NCBI GenBank assembly: GCA_964528765.1
Contig: CAZGVA010000015.1
Span: 1-23,020 of the forward strand
Reading direction: 5' to 3'
Source of the DNA: JABICX01 sp964528765
Lineage (GTDB): Archaea; Nanobdellota; Nanobdellia; UBA10117; JABICX01
Length of the DNA: 23,020 bases
Shown: one piece after another, positions 1-7,064 of the stretch
Layout: every line of letters begins with the position of its first letter
How positions within the stretch are numbered: the stretch's first letter is position 1
Made by a program: the position numbers and the translations under genes
Notes under the pieces: generated by a model
Databases searched by the model: none
What the model was told of the DNA's origin: nothing
Seen by the model: only the letters and a program-made list of their open reading frames with translations

Positions 1-52
1 TTCTGAGCAGTTCTAAGATCTTTTTTTGTCTATCCAATGTGCATTGATGCAT
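1..52 (-). CDS. Partial gene at window edge, possible N-terminus
   Basis: Reading the minus strand from an ATG at position 52 to the window edge gives 17 open codons, MHQCTLDRQKKILELLR, which look like an amphipathic helical N-terminus. A strong TATA-like stretch (about 66-76) lies roughly 20 bases upstream, slightly close for leaderless initiation but in the usual order for this window. Only 17 residues are visible, so no family can be assigned. A second ATG at 57 in another frame stops after 14 codons and is less likely. Confidence 0.35.
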   Translation of the reverse strand, partial: MHQCTLDRQKKILELLR

Positions 53-65
53 TGCATTAACGCAC

Positions 66-76
66 TATATATAAAA
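66..76 (-). promoter_or_regulatory. TATA-like box upstream of the partial edge gene
   Basis: The sequence tatatataaaa on the plus strand reads as TTTTATATATA on the minus strand and resembles archaeal TATA boxes. It lies in the 54-base gap between the end of the radical SAM gene and the presumed start at 52. Minus-strand T-runs just downstream of the radical SAM stop (about 85-106) may also end its transcript. Confidence 0.4.
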
Positions 77-106
77 CATTTCTTATATTACTAAAAAATT
101 AGAAAA

Positions 107-1123
107 TTAAAAAGTATATATTTTACTTCCGCCTAAACCCATGCCACATTTCTTACAAATAGGTAATTCATTTTTAATAACATTTTTACGGAGATTTCTG
201 AATCGCTTAGATTTCCAAATTTTTTCAAAAGATTCTTCTTTCAAAATATTACCTGCCACATATTTGCCATTAATATCGTAACAACACAAAGCAACATCCC
301 CATTATACAAAATCATTGGTCCAAAAATAGCTGGGCATAATAACGGTTTATTTACATCAATTTTTTTATCATATCTACTATGACTCCATTTTCGAGGTAA
401 CCATTTTTCTGCCAAAGTCCGCTTATCTTCTTCAGAAAAACCTTCAACTAAAGATAATGGTTTAAAACTAATTTGATTAACACCAAGTTTTTTAGCTAAC
501 TTAATCGCATCTTTAACTTCATGTTCATTATGTCGCATAACAATAAATTGCCAAATAATCTTCGTTTTCTTTTTCAGTTTATCTCGATAAGTACATAATT
601 CTTGGAGATGTTTACTTACTTTATCAAAATTAGAATTCACTCGATAATACTCTTCTGTTTCTTTACTTATTCCATCCATTGCAAATTCAATTCCATCTGG
701 TTCAGCTTCAATTAATTCTTTTGTTTTTGGTGAAGTACCATTTGTGGCTACAAAAACAGTAAGACCTATTTTATGAACATAGCGAATCATATCAAATAAA
801 TGTGGATTTAAGGTCATTTCGCCACTCATCATTAAATCAATATGTTTAACGCCTGATTTTTTTAGTTTATCGACAATTATTTTAAAATCATTGAATTTTA
901 TGGATCCTTTTTGACGAGTAAGGCCTTGAACTGGACAAAGCTTACATTTTAGATTACATATGTTATTAACTTCAACAGATACACTTTCTAGTTTAAATTT
1001 ATGATACGGTATTAGTGCCAAAAACTGTCGAGTTAAATACATAGTTATTTGATTAGAACTTATAATTTTATTAGTCAAACTCAATAATTTAACTATCTGC
1101 GATTGCGTTGATTCCATAACCAT
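107..1123 (-). CDS. Radical SAM protein with SPASM-type C-terminus
   Basis: A 338-aa protein. The radical SAM cluster motif CxxxCxxC is intact at C56, C60 and C63. It is followed by SGEMTLNP (100-107), which stands where the family's GGEP motif binds SAM, and by a TIM-barrel-like pattern ending around residue 250. The C-terminus has C263, C280, C281, C323 and C326 with the layout of a SPASM domain, which binds one or two auxiliary iron-sulfur clusters. Such enzymes modify peptides, sugars or other small substrates; the substrate cannot be read from sequence. It lies 24 bases downstream of the flippase gene, with little room for a promoter, so the two are probably cotranscribed. A role in glycan or envelope precursor chemistry is therefore possible but inferred. 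An ATG two codons in (1117) is an alternative start. Confidence 0.88.
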   Translation of the reverse strand: MVMESTQSQIVKLLSLTNKIISSNQITMYLTRQFLALIPYHKFKLESVSVEVNNICNLKCKLCPVQGLTRQKGSIKFNDFKIIVDKLKKSGVKHIDLMMSGEMTLNPHLFDMIRYVHKIGLTVFVATNGTSPKTKELIEAEPDGIEFAMDGISKETEEYYRVNSNFDKVSKHLQELCTYRDKLKKKTKIIWQFIVMRHNEHEVKDAIKLAKKLGVNQISFKPLSLVEGFSEEDKRTLAEKWLPRKWSHSRYDKKIDVNKPLLCPAIFGPMILYNGDVALCCYDINGKYVAGNILKEESFEKIWKSKRFRNLRKNVIKNELPICKKCGMGLGGSKIYTF

Positions 1124-1147
1124 TTTTACATATTCTAAATTTCTCTT

Positions 1148-2602
1148 TTAATTATTTCTATACTTAATTAGATTCCTGAACATATTTATTTCTTGCTTAG
1201 TAACGCCTTTGAGCGCAACAATAATAACAAAATAAATACCACAACCAATTATTCCAGTTAAAACAAGTTCATATATATTTGTAATTTTCCAAAATCCTAA
1301 AATAAAAATCATACTAAATGAAGCAAATATGCTCTTTATAAAAAAACCAAAATGTAATTTAAATTTGAAAAATCTACGTGAATAATAAAACATTGAAACT
1401 AATAATAACAGATAGGTTAAAAAAGTTGAAAGTGCTGCGCCATTTAAACCCCATCGAGGTATCGCAATAAAATTCATAACAACATTAAATACCGTACTAA
1501 TTCCAAAAACTTGTCCAACAAACTTTGTTCGCTCATACATATTTAAAACAAGTGTAAAGAACGCTGAAAGTTTATACATAACTAAACCAAATGCTAATGG
1601 TAAAAATAAGTTGGCTCCAATAACAAATTCAGGAGTAGTTAACAATAAAAGAATTGGTTTTGAAAGTGCAAACAAACCAAATCCTGCAGGAATTGCTAAC
1701 AACAAAAAATATTTTAATGAATATGCTAAATAATCTCTTGTTTCAGTAAGATTTTTCTTATCAAATGCTTTATAGACTACTGGAAGAAGAACGGTTGATA
1801 AGGGTGCCATTAAAAAAAACATAATTTTACTTAAAGAATATACTGAAGAATAAATCCCAACAGATGTAGCTCCTTGAAAAAAACCAATTATATAAATATC
1901 GCTAGAATGAACGATCCACATAAAAATTGGAAGAGGTATTAATGGTAAACTAAATTTTATATATTTATGAATTGATGCATAGTTAGGTAATGAAAAACTT
2001 AATTGATAACGGATTATCAAGAAAGCTGCAACAACATACAAAAAATGTACAACAATTATTGAAGCAATAACTCCCCATAAAGCATAACCTAAAAACAAAG
2101 TCGTAAGAACTGCAACAACTTCACCAATACCTAAAAAAATTGCTAAATATGCATAATTTTTAAATTCTTGAAAAGCTTCTAAAAACGATTTAACTAAAAG
2201 ATTAACTGCAAAAATAACAATTAAAGGTGCAGCCAGTTTAATATAATTTGCCACAGTAATGTCTTTTATAACGAATTCAGCTAAAACATTTGCAGATATA
2301 AAAAGAATAACGGTAAAAATTGTGGCAGTAAACATTACAATAAACAAAGCAGTATAAAATTTTGTGCTAATTACTTTCTTACTTTTTAATGAAGATAAAT
2401 AACGTAAAGTTGCTCTATCAAAACCAAGTGTGGCAACAGATGCAAGAATTGTAACTGCTGCAAAAATTTGGATCCAAATACCATATTGATATGCGCCCAA
2501 CAGTTTCGTTAAAATCGGGACTAATAAAAAACCCGGTAATGTAAAAAAAATACTAGCAATTCCCACCAAACCCACATTTTTGATAAACTTCGTACTATGC
2601 AT
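1148..2602 (-). CDS. Polysaccharide flippase, Wzx/RfbX-like (MOP superfamily)
   Basis: About 484 aa with some 12-14 hydrophobic helices along the whole length, a short basic loop after each pair, and the N-terminus FIKNVGLVGIASIFFTLPGFLLVPILTKLLG, shown here only as FIKNVGLVG at residues 6-14, typical of O-antigen/teichoic acid export proteins. The family moves polyprenyl-linked oligosaccharides across the membrane, in archaea probably the lipid-linked glycan used for surface glycosylation. Two in-frame ATGs exist, at 2608 and 2602. A TATA-like box centred near 2627 is about 25 bases from the second, so I chose 2602; 2608 adds two residues. The radical SAM gene follows directly. The substrate is unknown. 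Confidence 0.88.
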   Translation of the reverse strand: MHSTKFIKNVGLVGIASIFFTLPGFLLVPILTKLLGAYQYGIWIQIFAAVTILASVATLGFDRATLRYLSSLKSKKVISTKFYTALFIVMFTATIFTVILFISANVLAEFVIKDITVANYIKLAAPLIVIFAVNLLVKSFLEAFQEFKNYAYLAIFLGIGEVVAVLTTLFLGYALWGVIASIIVVHFLYVVAAFLIIRYQLSFSLPNYASIHKYIKFSLPLIPLPIFMWIVHSSDIYIIGFFQGATSVGIYSSVYSLSKIMFFLMAPLSTVLLPVVYKAFDKKNLTETRDYLAYSLKYFLLLAIPAGFGLFALSKPILLLLTTPEFVIGANLFLPLAFGLVMYKLSAFFTLVLNMYERTKFVGQVFGISTVFNVVMNFIAIPRWGLNGAALSTFLTYLLLLVSMFYYSRRFFKFKLHFGFFIKSIFASFSMIFILGFWKITNIYELVLTGIIGCGIYFVIIVALKGVTKQEINMFRNLIKYRNN

Positions 2603-2623
2603 ATACATATATTTTTATTTCAT

Positions 2624-2631
2624 TTTTATAA
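2624..2631 (-). promoter_or_regulatory. TATA-like box for the flippase operon
   Basis: The plus-strand ttttataa reads TTATAAAA on the minus strand. Its centre is about 25 bases from the ATG at 2602, matching leaderless archaeal initiation, and it would lie too close (about 20) for the upstream ATG at 2608. Confidence 0.5.
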
Positions 2632-2681
2632 TTTGTGCATTCAAGTTAACTAACAAAATAATATCTACTAGATTATATTTT

Positions 2682-2702
2682 AAAATAAAATAAAATAAAA
2701 AT
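2682..2702 (-). terminator. Oligo-T stretch after the 61-aa membrane protein gene
   Basis: Directly after the stop codon at 2703 the minus strand carries several blocks of four or five T separated by A (aaaat repeats on the plus strand). Archaeal RNA polymerase ends transcription at such U-rich stretches without a hairpin. No stem-loop is visible. The (AAAAT) repeat could also be plain low complexity. Confidence 0.45.
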
Positions 2703-2888
2703 TTATTTCTTACAGTGTAAAAGTAGTTTCAATGAAAGAAATACTACTATCAAAGGTAACCATGGAACATTTAATGAGATAAAACCCCATTCTGCAAATA
2801 ACCATAATAATGAAATTATTAATATTAGGGTTGGAAATGCAAGGCCGCCATGACCACACTTACATACGTCGTGTACTTTTTTTGCCAT
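2703..2888 (-). CDS. Small two-helix membrane protein with CxCGH motif
   Basis: A 61-aa protein. The short N-terminus carries CKCGH (C9, C11, H13), a possible metal-binding cluster together with C59 near the end. Two hydrophobic segments follow (about 17-33 and 40-57), separated by a short turn with N and P. A TTTATTAA-like box about 29 bases upstream supports its own promoter. I do not recognise a family. The gene stands alone between the flippase operon and the lipoprotein gene. The length and clean initiation region support a real gene. Confidence 0.6.
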   Translation of the reverse strand: MAKKVHDVCKCGHGGLAFPTLILIISLLWLFAEWGFISLNVPWLPLIVVFLSLKLLLHCKK

Positions 2889-2951
2889 TTTCTAATATCT
2901 TTTAACAAAACTAGTTAATAAACTCTCTTGAAAAATATTATATACGCTTGA

Positions 2952-3137
2952 CTACATTTCTTCTGTAAAGGTTCTATCTGTAAGTTCATCACGGCATTGC
3001 CGAGGATAACTTTCCATTGCAGGATATCCTGCTTCAATACAATCGTTAAAATTTAAGATGTCCTCTGAGTCAGAAAAATCAATGCATCCACTAACCAAAA
3101 CTAAACTAACTAATAACAATATAATGACAAATTTCAT
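2952..3137 (-). CDS. Small predicted lipoprotein with YPRQC motif
   Basis: I chose the ATG at 3137, giving 61 aa. It starts with a typical lipoprotein signal peptide: K2, a hydrophobic core at 3-14 and the lipobox LVSGC with C18 as the lipidated residue. A TATA-like box (3158-3165) lies about 25 bases upstream. A longer reading from 3212 would bury the signal peptide and overlap the next gene. The mature part (about 43 residues) has a C33...GYPAMESYPRQC48 segment, a motif I associate from memory with short exported proteins of archaea and candidate-phylum bacteria. The two cysteines may form a disulfide. The protein should sit outside, anchored in the membrane; its function is unknown. Confidence 0.62.
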   Translation of the reverse strand: MKFVIILLLVSLVLVSGCIDFSDSEDILNFNDCIEAGYPAMESYPRQCRDELTDRTFTEEM

Positions 3138-3157
3138 AAATAAATTATAAAAAAGAA

Positions 3158-3165
3158 GTATAAAA
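3158..3165 (-). promoter_or_regulatory. TATA-like box for the lipoprotein gene
   Basis: gtataaaa on the plus strand reads TTTTATAC on the minus strand, centred about 25 bases before the ATG at 3137. It lies in the 43-base gap after the nuclease gene and supports the short start. Confidence 0.45.
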
Positions 3166-3180
3166 CGTTTCGCCAATGAA

Positions 3181-4113
3181 TTAATAATTTTCGACAAAAA
3201 CCAAATTACCAAAAGTATCTCTCAAAAATAATGTATCTCCCTCATTATTCCAGACAGCTTGAGTTCTACCCCAATAAATTTCAGAATCCGTTGCAACACC
3301 TTTACCTGAATAAACGGTAAACTCTTCTCCTGCAACAAAATTAGTAAATGTATATAAGTTTGAAGCACTTTCATCTTTAATTGTCCAACCACTCATATCA
3401 ACCTCATCGCATTTGTTTTCAAAAACAATATATTCTTCATTAAGATTTTCATTATCATTTCCGTCTGCATCATAATTCATTTGCTTAATTGAAAAACAAT
3501 CAGTATAATCCGATTCTGCCCACATACAAGTTTTACCTTTCATAGCAAGGGACTGTGCTGTGTTTAACAAACCAATATATTCACTAGTTTCACCATAAGC
3601 ATAAACATGTGCATATCCGGACTTTACCATTTCAACATTAACAACAACAGTGTCATCAACAACAATGTATCTAAGAAGACGGCCATAGATATCTTGATCT
3701 TCATTTCCTGGAATCAAAATAACTTCCTTATTCAAAACTAATGCCTCAAGTTTTGCTTTTGCTTCAGATGAACAAGGTTGTCCCGTTTCAGGTGAATTTA
3801 TTCCAAGCAAACGAACTTTATATCCGCTTTCCAATTCAACCGTATCTCCATCTAACACGCGAACAACTGTTTCTTTTTCTGAATTCAAAACATTAAAATT
3901 AATTCCTTCTGCAGAAATATCCGTTCTATCTGACAAAAAATTAAATGTTTCACCTAAACTTAAACTTGGTCCAAAAAAGAAAAACACAACTGCTGCAAGC
4001 AGAACTATTATTATTACGGCTTTTATTAAAGAATGAATCAAATGAAGAATCAAATAAATTGCTACAATTATAATTATAATTCCTGCAACTCCACCGAGCA
4101 TTCCTCCAAACAT
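3181..4113 (-). CDS. Membrane-anchored SNase-like nuclease fused to a lamin-tail domain
   Basis: A 310-aa protein. Residues 1-12 are glycine-rich, and two hydrophobic stretches (about 11-27 and 32-48) anchor it. A staphylococcal nuclease (thermonuclease) domain spans about 81-200: VLDGDTVEL at 87-95, RLLGINSPE at 101-109, and YGRLLRYI at 143-150. R101, E109 and R145 match the catalytic Arg/Glu/Arg of the family, so activity is expected; N106 replaces the usual metal-side Asp, a change I believe occurs in other members. Residues about 205-310 form a lamin-tail (LTD) beta-sandwich, with EEYIVFENKC, MSGWTIKD and the final EGDTLFLRD strand. SNase plus LTD fits extracellular DNA cleavage, possibly for nucleotide scavenging. 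Its own TATA box overlaps the end of the upstream uppP-like gene. Confidence 0.88.
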   Translation of the reverse strand: MFGGMLGGVAGIIIIIVAIYLILHLIHSLIKAVIIIVLLAAVVFFFFGPSLSLGETFNFLSDRTDISAEGINFNVLNSEKETVVRVLDGDTVELESGYKVRLLGINSPETGQPCSSEAKAKLEALVLNKEVILIPGNEDQDIYGRLLRYIVVDDTVVVNVEMVKSGYAHVYAYGETSEYIGLLNTAQSLAMKGKTCMWAESDYTDCFSIKQMNYDADGNDNENLNEEYIVFENKCDEVDMSGWTIKDESASNLYTFTNFVAGEEFTVYSGKGVATDSEIYWGRTQAVWNNEGDTLFLRDTFGNLVFVENY

Positions 4114-4131
4114 TAGTTAGGTAGCAAAACT

Positions 4132-4140
4132 TCTATATAA
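4132..4140 (-). promoter_or_regulatory. TATA-like box for the nuclease gene, overlapping the upstream stop codon
   Basis: tctatataa reads TTATATAGA on the minus strand, centred about 23 bases before the ATG at 4113. It overlaps the TAG stop codon (4133-4135) of the preceding gene, so promoter and gene end share bases. Confidence 0.45.
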
Positions 4141-4900
4141 ACATTAGCAAACTTACAGAAACTGCCAGACAATAGATTCCGAATATCCATAGCTTCTTCT
4201 CTAAAACTATCTTCAAAAACAACTTTAATGAGAGATAGCCAGTAATCATTGCACAAATTACACCAACTAAAACTGAAATGGTTAATATATATGCAACATC
4301 TTGGCTCAAAAACTCGAACATTCCAGCACCAATAATTGCTGGGACAGATAACATGAATGAGAACTTTGCAGCTTCTTCCCGATTTGCGCCAGTCATTAAA
4401 GCAGTGCCTACTGTTGCTCCACTTCGCGAAATTCCTGGAACAATGGCGAGCCCTTGTGCTAAACCCATTACGAGGGAATGTTTGAAAACTAATTTACCTT
4501 GCTTTTCAAATCGCTCAATCAACAAAAGGAAAACTCCTGTAAACATTAAAGCATATGCAACATAACGAACTTCGGAAAACAAACTTGTAAAAAAGTCATG
4601 ACCAAAAAATCCAATGAATCCCGTTATAATTGAACCTGCAACTAAATACAAAAACCATTTTCCATATTTTCCTGAAAAATCAAATCGCAAAAATGCTTTT
4701 AGCATTGAAATAAATTCTTTTCGCATAAACCAAACAACAACTGCTGCAGTTCCAAGATGTAAAAGTATGTCAAAGAAAACTGGAACTTCAATTGTAAAAA
4801 TTTGCTGAGCAATAACAAGATGTCCTGAACTAGAAACTGGAAGCCATTCAGTTAAACCTTGTAAGATTCCTAAAAAAATTGCTTGGATTACACTAACCAT
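4133..4900 (-). CDS. uppP: Undecaprenyl-diphosphatase (BacA/UppP) family protein
   Basis: A 255-aa integral membrane protein, the usual size for the family. Motif 1, QGLTEWLPVSSSGHL, is at 14-28 with Q14, E18, S25 and H27. Motif 2, PGISRSGAT, is at 155-163 with R159. Both sit in re-entrant hydrophobic regions as in solved bacterial enzymes. The family dephosphorylates polyprenyl diphosphate to recycle the lipid carrier for glycans. In an archaeon the substrate would be a dolichyl or similar polyprenyl diphosphate, which fits the flippase and the glycosylation sequons in this window (inference). It is divergent from xerA with a 42-base intergenic region. The start at 4900 matches the usual short N-terminus. 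Confidence 0.93.
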   Translation of the reverse strand: MVSVIQAIFLGILQGLTEWLPVSSSGHLVIAQQIFTIEVPVFFDILLHLGTAAVVVWFMRKEFISMLKAFLRFDFSGKYGKWFLYLVAGSIITGFIGFFGHDFFTSLFSEVRYVAYALMFTGVFLLLIERFEKQGKLVFKHSLVMGLAQGLAIVPGISRSGATVGTALMTGANREEAAKFSFMLSVPAIIGAGMFEFLSQDVAYILTISVLVGVICAMITGYLSLKLFLKIVLEKKLWIFGIYCLAVSVSLLMFI

Positions 4901-4914
4901 GTTAAGCGAACTTC

Positions 4915-4922
4915 TTATATAT
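4915..4922 (+). promoter_or_regulatory. TATA box of xerA within the divergent intergenic region
   Basis: ttatatat is centred about 25 bases upstream of the ATG at 4943, so the transcript would be leaderless. The near-symmetric AT run may also help the divergent uppP gene, for which a weaker AT-rich box near 4925 is better placed. Confidence 0.6.
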
Positions 4923-4942
4923 CTAAAACGTTTTCCATATTA

Positions 4943-5749
4943 ATGGAGATTCTTTCTAAAATTGCAACGGAATTACAGATTCGAGGAATGAGTCAGCAAA
5001 CAGTTTTAACATATAGATTACATTGTCAGAAGTTTCTAGAATTCATTAAGAAAGAACCAGAAGATGTTAATGAAGAAGATATTAAGTCTTATCTTGCTCA
5101 TAAGATGTCAAACAATGCAGCTCCGCGATCAGTTGCGCTGACAAAAGCTGCAATTGCATTTATGACAAATGAAATACTTGGAAAGAACATCAAAATCAAG
5201 ACTCCCAAGATTCCTCGCTCAGTTCCGGTGGTTCTAACTAAAGAGGAGGTTAGGAGATTAATAGCACATGTAAAAAGTGATCAACATAAATTAATAATTG
5301 AACTTCTATATTCATCAGGACTTAGACTAAGTGAGTTAATTAATTTGAAAATTGAAGAACTTGAACTTGAATCAAAAACCGGTTGGGTTCGCGATGGAAA
5401 AGGTGGAAAAGATAGAATGATAATTTTATCTGAAATGGTTGTTAAACACATTAGACAATTTATTGGTGATCGAAAAACAGGTTATCTTCTTTCAGGTAGA
5501 AATGGACAGCTCTCTAAACGCGCTGTGCAAAAAGCTCTTAATGAAATTTCTAAGCGTGCAGAAATTACAAAAAATGTTCATCCACATCAGCTAAGGCATT
5601 CGTTCGCCACACATCTTTTAGAAGCGGGAACAGATATTAGAAAAATACAAGTCTTGCTAGGTCATGCTGACTTAAGCACAACTCAAATTTACACACAAGT
5701 ATCTAATGAGGAACTTAAGAAAATCAAATCACCTATGGATGATCTTTGA
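4943..5749 (+). CDS. xerA: Tyrosine recombinase, archaeal XerA type
   Basis: A 268-aa protein from the ATG at 4943, which sits about 25 bases after a TATA box; a longer reading from 4883 would overlap uppP. An N-terminal SAM-like core-binding domain (about 5-85) precedes the catalytic domain (about 95-260). Catalytic residues are all present: R128 (SSGLRLSEL), the beta-hairpin lysine in GKGGKDR (about 152-158), H215 and R218 (HPHQLRH), H241 (LLGHADL) and Y250. Such proteins resolve chromosome dimers at a dif site; in archaea XerA acts alone. It is the only plus-strand gene between two minus-strand groups, and I see no convincing dif site beside it. It carries no phage or integron context, so a housekeeping role is most likely. 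Confidence 0.9.
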   Translation: MEILSKIATELQIRGMSQQTVLTYRLHCQKFLEFIKKEPEDVNEEDIKSYLAHKMSNNAAPRSVALTKAAIAFMTNEILGKNIKIKTPKIPRSVPVVLTKEEVRRLIAHVKSDQHKLIIELLYSSGLRLSELINLKIEELELESKTGWVRDGKGGKDRMIILSEMVVKHIRQFIGDRKTGYLLSGRNGQLSKRAVQKALNEISKRAEITKNVHPHQLRHSFATHLLEAGTDIRKIQVLLGHADLSTTQIYTQVSNEELKKIKSPMDDL

Positions 5750-5760
5750 TGAAAAAACAC

Positions 5761-6207
5761 CTAAGAACCGCAAGAGCATACTGGATCATCTTTAGCTAAA
5801 TTTTCTATTGCATTGGTGTATGTATCTAATATTGAAGTAAATCCCTCATAACTAAAACCTTCATCTTCAGGATTTACTGGATTATGTGTTTTAACAACTC
5901 CGGGAAATAACGTAATGCCTATCATCGGAATCTGTCTATCATGTAACGATGCAGATGGAATTTGCTGACTCATCTTGCGGCATAAAGACTCAAAGGTACT
6001 AAAAACTTGTTCTGAATTCTTAGGGTCTTCTGTGACTGGGAGAAAAACATAAGTTGAATTTTCTTCTAACTTTTCTGCAGGTCCTACTGCAATATCTTCG
6101 CTAGTCATATCCGCAGATAGATCATTTAAACGCAGATATGCATTCCATCCTTTATCTTTAAGTATGCTCAAAATTTTCTCTGCATTTGCTTCAGTAAATC
6201 CACCCAT
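5761..6207 (-). CDS. Hypothetical protein, 148 aa
   Basis: A soluble 148-aa protein with no signal peptide or helix long enough to span a membrane. It starts with MGGFTEANAEKILSILKDKG, an amphipathic helix, followed by alternating strand and helix patterns, and ends in CSCGS. C75 is the only other cysteine. I do not recognise a family. It converges on xerA, the two stops being 11 bases apart, and has its own TATA-like box (6230-6237) about 26 bases before its ATG. Composition and clean start support a real gene. Confidence 0.65.
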   Translation of the reverse strand: MGGFTEANAEKILSILKDKGWNAYLRLNDLSADMTSEDIAVGPAEKLEENSTYVFLPVTEDPKNSEQVFSTFESLCRKMSQQIPSASLHDRQIPMIGITLFPGVVKTHNPVNPEDEGFSYEGFTSILDTYTNAIENLAKDDPVCSCGS

Positions 6208-6229
6208 GTTACTGATTAAAAGTAAAACT

Positions 6230-6237
6230 TATAAAAC
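6230..6237 (-). promoter_or_regulatory. TATA-like box for the 148-aa gene
   Basis: ttataaaa on the plus strand reads TTTTATAA on the minus strand, about 26 bases before the ATG at 6207, consistent with leaderless initiation. Confidence 0.5.
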
Positions 6238-6261
6238 TTACTTATTCATTAATTAAAACTT

Positions 6262-6858
6262 TTAATTTAATTGCAGATCTTTTATTCTGTAGAAAACAGT
6301 CTTATCAACCATTCGCTTACTAAGGAAGCCCCAATCATGTAGTTTATTTAATTTTAAACTAGCGTTTGATCGTGATGAATGAAATTTTTCAGCGATTGTT
6401 TGAGCATCAACTTCTTTATCTGATTGTATTAACTTAATAATTTCTTTTTCTTGGTCAGACATGTGTGGGTCAGCAACAACTCGTTGAACAATTTGAGCAG
6501 GAGTTTCTTTCTTACCTTTTGAAGACTTACTATTCTTTGATATGTGAACTGGATTCTCCAAAGTTTCTAATGGAATTTCTTGAGCATTTCGAATTATCTT
6601 AATTCGTCGTTGTTCCAGCTTGACGATTCGTTCATCAAAACTATCAATTTTCTTTTCAAATTTTTTGATGGTTTCATTTGTTGTTGTGAGAATTTGTTCA
6701 TTGATTAACTTGGCTTGAGTAAGTGGATGTGTCTGCAAATCCTTGTAAACAGATTCCCAATCAGCTAAAATCTTCTGAGATTTATTCTTCTGCTTACTCT
6801 CGCTACTTGCAAAGATAGTTTTAAGTTTTCCCCAAAGTCTCTTTTTTTTAGCTACCAT
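6262..6858 (-). CDS. Coiled-coil winged-helix transcription regulator
   Basis: A 198-aa protein. The N-terminus is strongly basic (KKKRLWGKLK), a heptad-like charged helix covers about 55-92 (probable dimer coiled coil), a Ser/Lys-rich linker spans about 104-118, and a winged helix-turn-helix covers about 133-195. In that domain DAQTIAEKFHSSRSNASLKLNKLHDWGFLSKR looks like helix-turn-recognition helix, quoted here only as SSRSNASLKLNKL at 161-173, and the wing is KTVFYRI. The closest look is MarR/TrmB-like archaeal regulators. The upstream region carries a dense array of GTTAAAC half-sites around its own presumed transcription start, suggesting autoregulation. The divergent neighbour tmk may also be a target. 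Confidence 0.75.
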   Translation of the reverse strand: MVAKKKRLWGKLKTIFASSESKQKNKSQKILADWESVYKDLQTHPLTQAKLINEQILTTTNETIKKFEKKIDSFDERIVKLEQRRIKIIRNAQEIPLETLENPVHISKNSKSSKGKKETPAQIVQRVVADPHMSDQEKEIIKLIQSDKEVDAQTIAEKFHSSRSNASLKLNKLHDWGFLSKRMVDKTVFYRIKDLQLN

Positions 6859-6875
6859 ATTGCCTGTTTTTTAAT

Positions 6876-6933
6876 GTTCAACATGCTAAACACGTGTTTA
6901 ACATGGGTTTAACATAAGTTTAACTCGTTTAGC
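6876..6933 (-). promoter_or_regulatory. Operator array: six GTTAAAC-like half-sites
   Basis: On the minus strand, going toward the regulator gene, the half-sites are GCTAAAC (6927-6933), GTTAAAC (6918-6924, 6907-6913 and 6896-6902; exact copies 11 bases apart), an inverted GTTTAGC (6885-6891) and GTTGAAC (6876-6882). The pair gctaaacacgtgtttaac (6885-6902) is an 18-base near-palindrome with one mismatched pair. The array lies between the TATA-like box and the start codon of the winged-helix gene, where a bound protein would cover the transcription start. A further GTTTAAC sits at 7000-7006. Confidence 0.7.
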
Positions 6934-6934
6934 A

Positions 6935-6944
6935 CTTATATATT
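6935..6944 (-). promoter_or_regulatory. TATA-like box for the winged-helix regulator gene
   Basis: cttatatatt reads AATATATAAG on the minus strand. Transcription would start near 6914, within the GTTAAAC array, giving a leader of about 55 bases, so this gene would be one of the few with a leader. Confidence 0.5.
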
Positions 6945-7031
6945 TTTTGATAAAATCAATCCCCTTTAAGTAAATACTTGCAAGGTACACTGATTTTGTG
7001 TTTAACTTGTTAATCATCTGTCAAACTGTAC

Positions 7032-7041
7032 AAATATTATT
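7032..7041 (+). promoter_or_regulatory. TATA-like box for tmk
   Basis: aaatattatt is centred about 28 bases before the ATG at 7065, so tmk is probably leaderless. The GTTTAAC site at 7000-7006 lies about 30 bases upstream of it. Confidence 0.45.
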
Positions 7042-7064
7042 AAGTACGTATTTGAAAGCAATAA

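Noticed and set aside
2682..2702. AAAAT repeat as a replication origin or regulatory repeat
   Set aside because: Too short, no origin recognition boxes or Cdc6 gene nearby; a T-rich terminator is simpler.
4901..4942. dif-like recombination site next to xerA
   Set aside because: The AT-rich stretch is better explained as the xerA TATA box; no convincing pair of inverted XerA-binding arms with a central spacer was seen.
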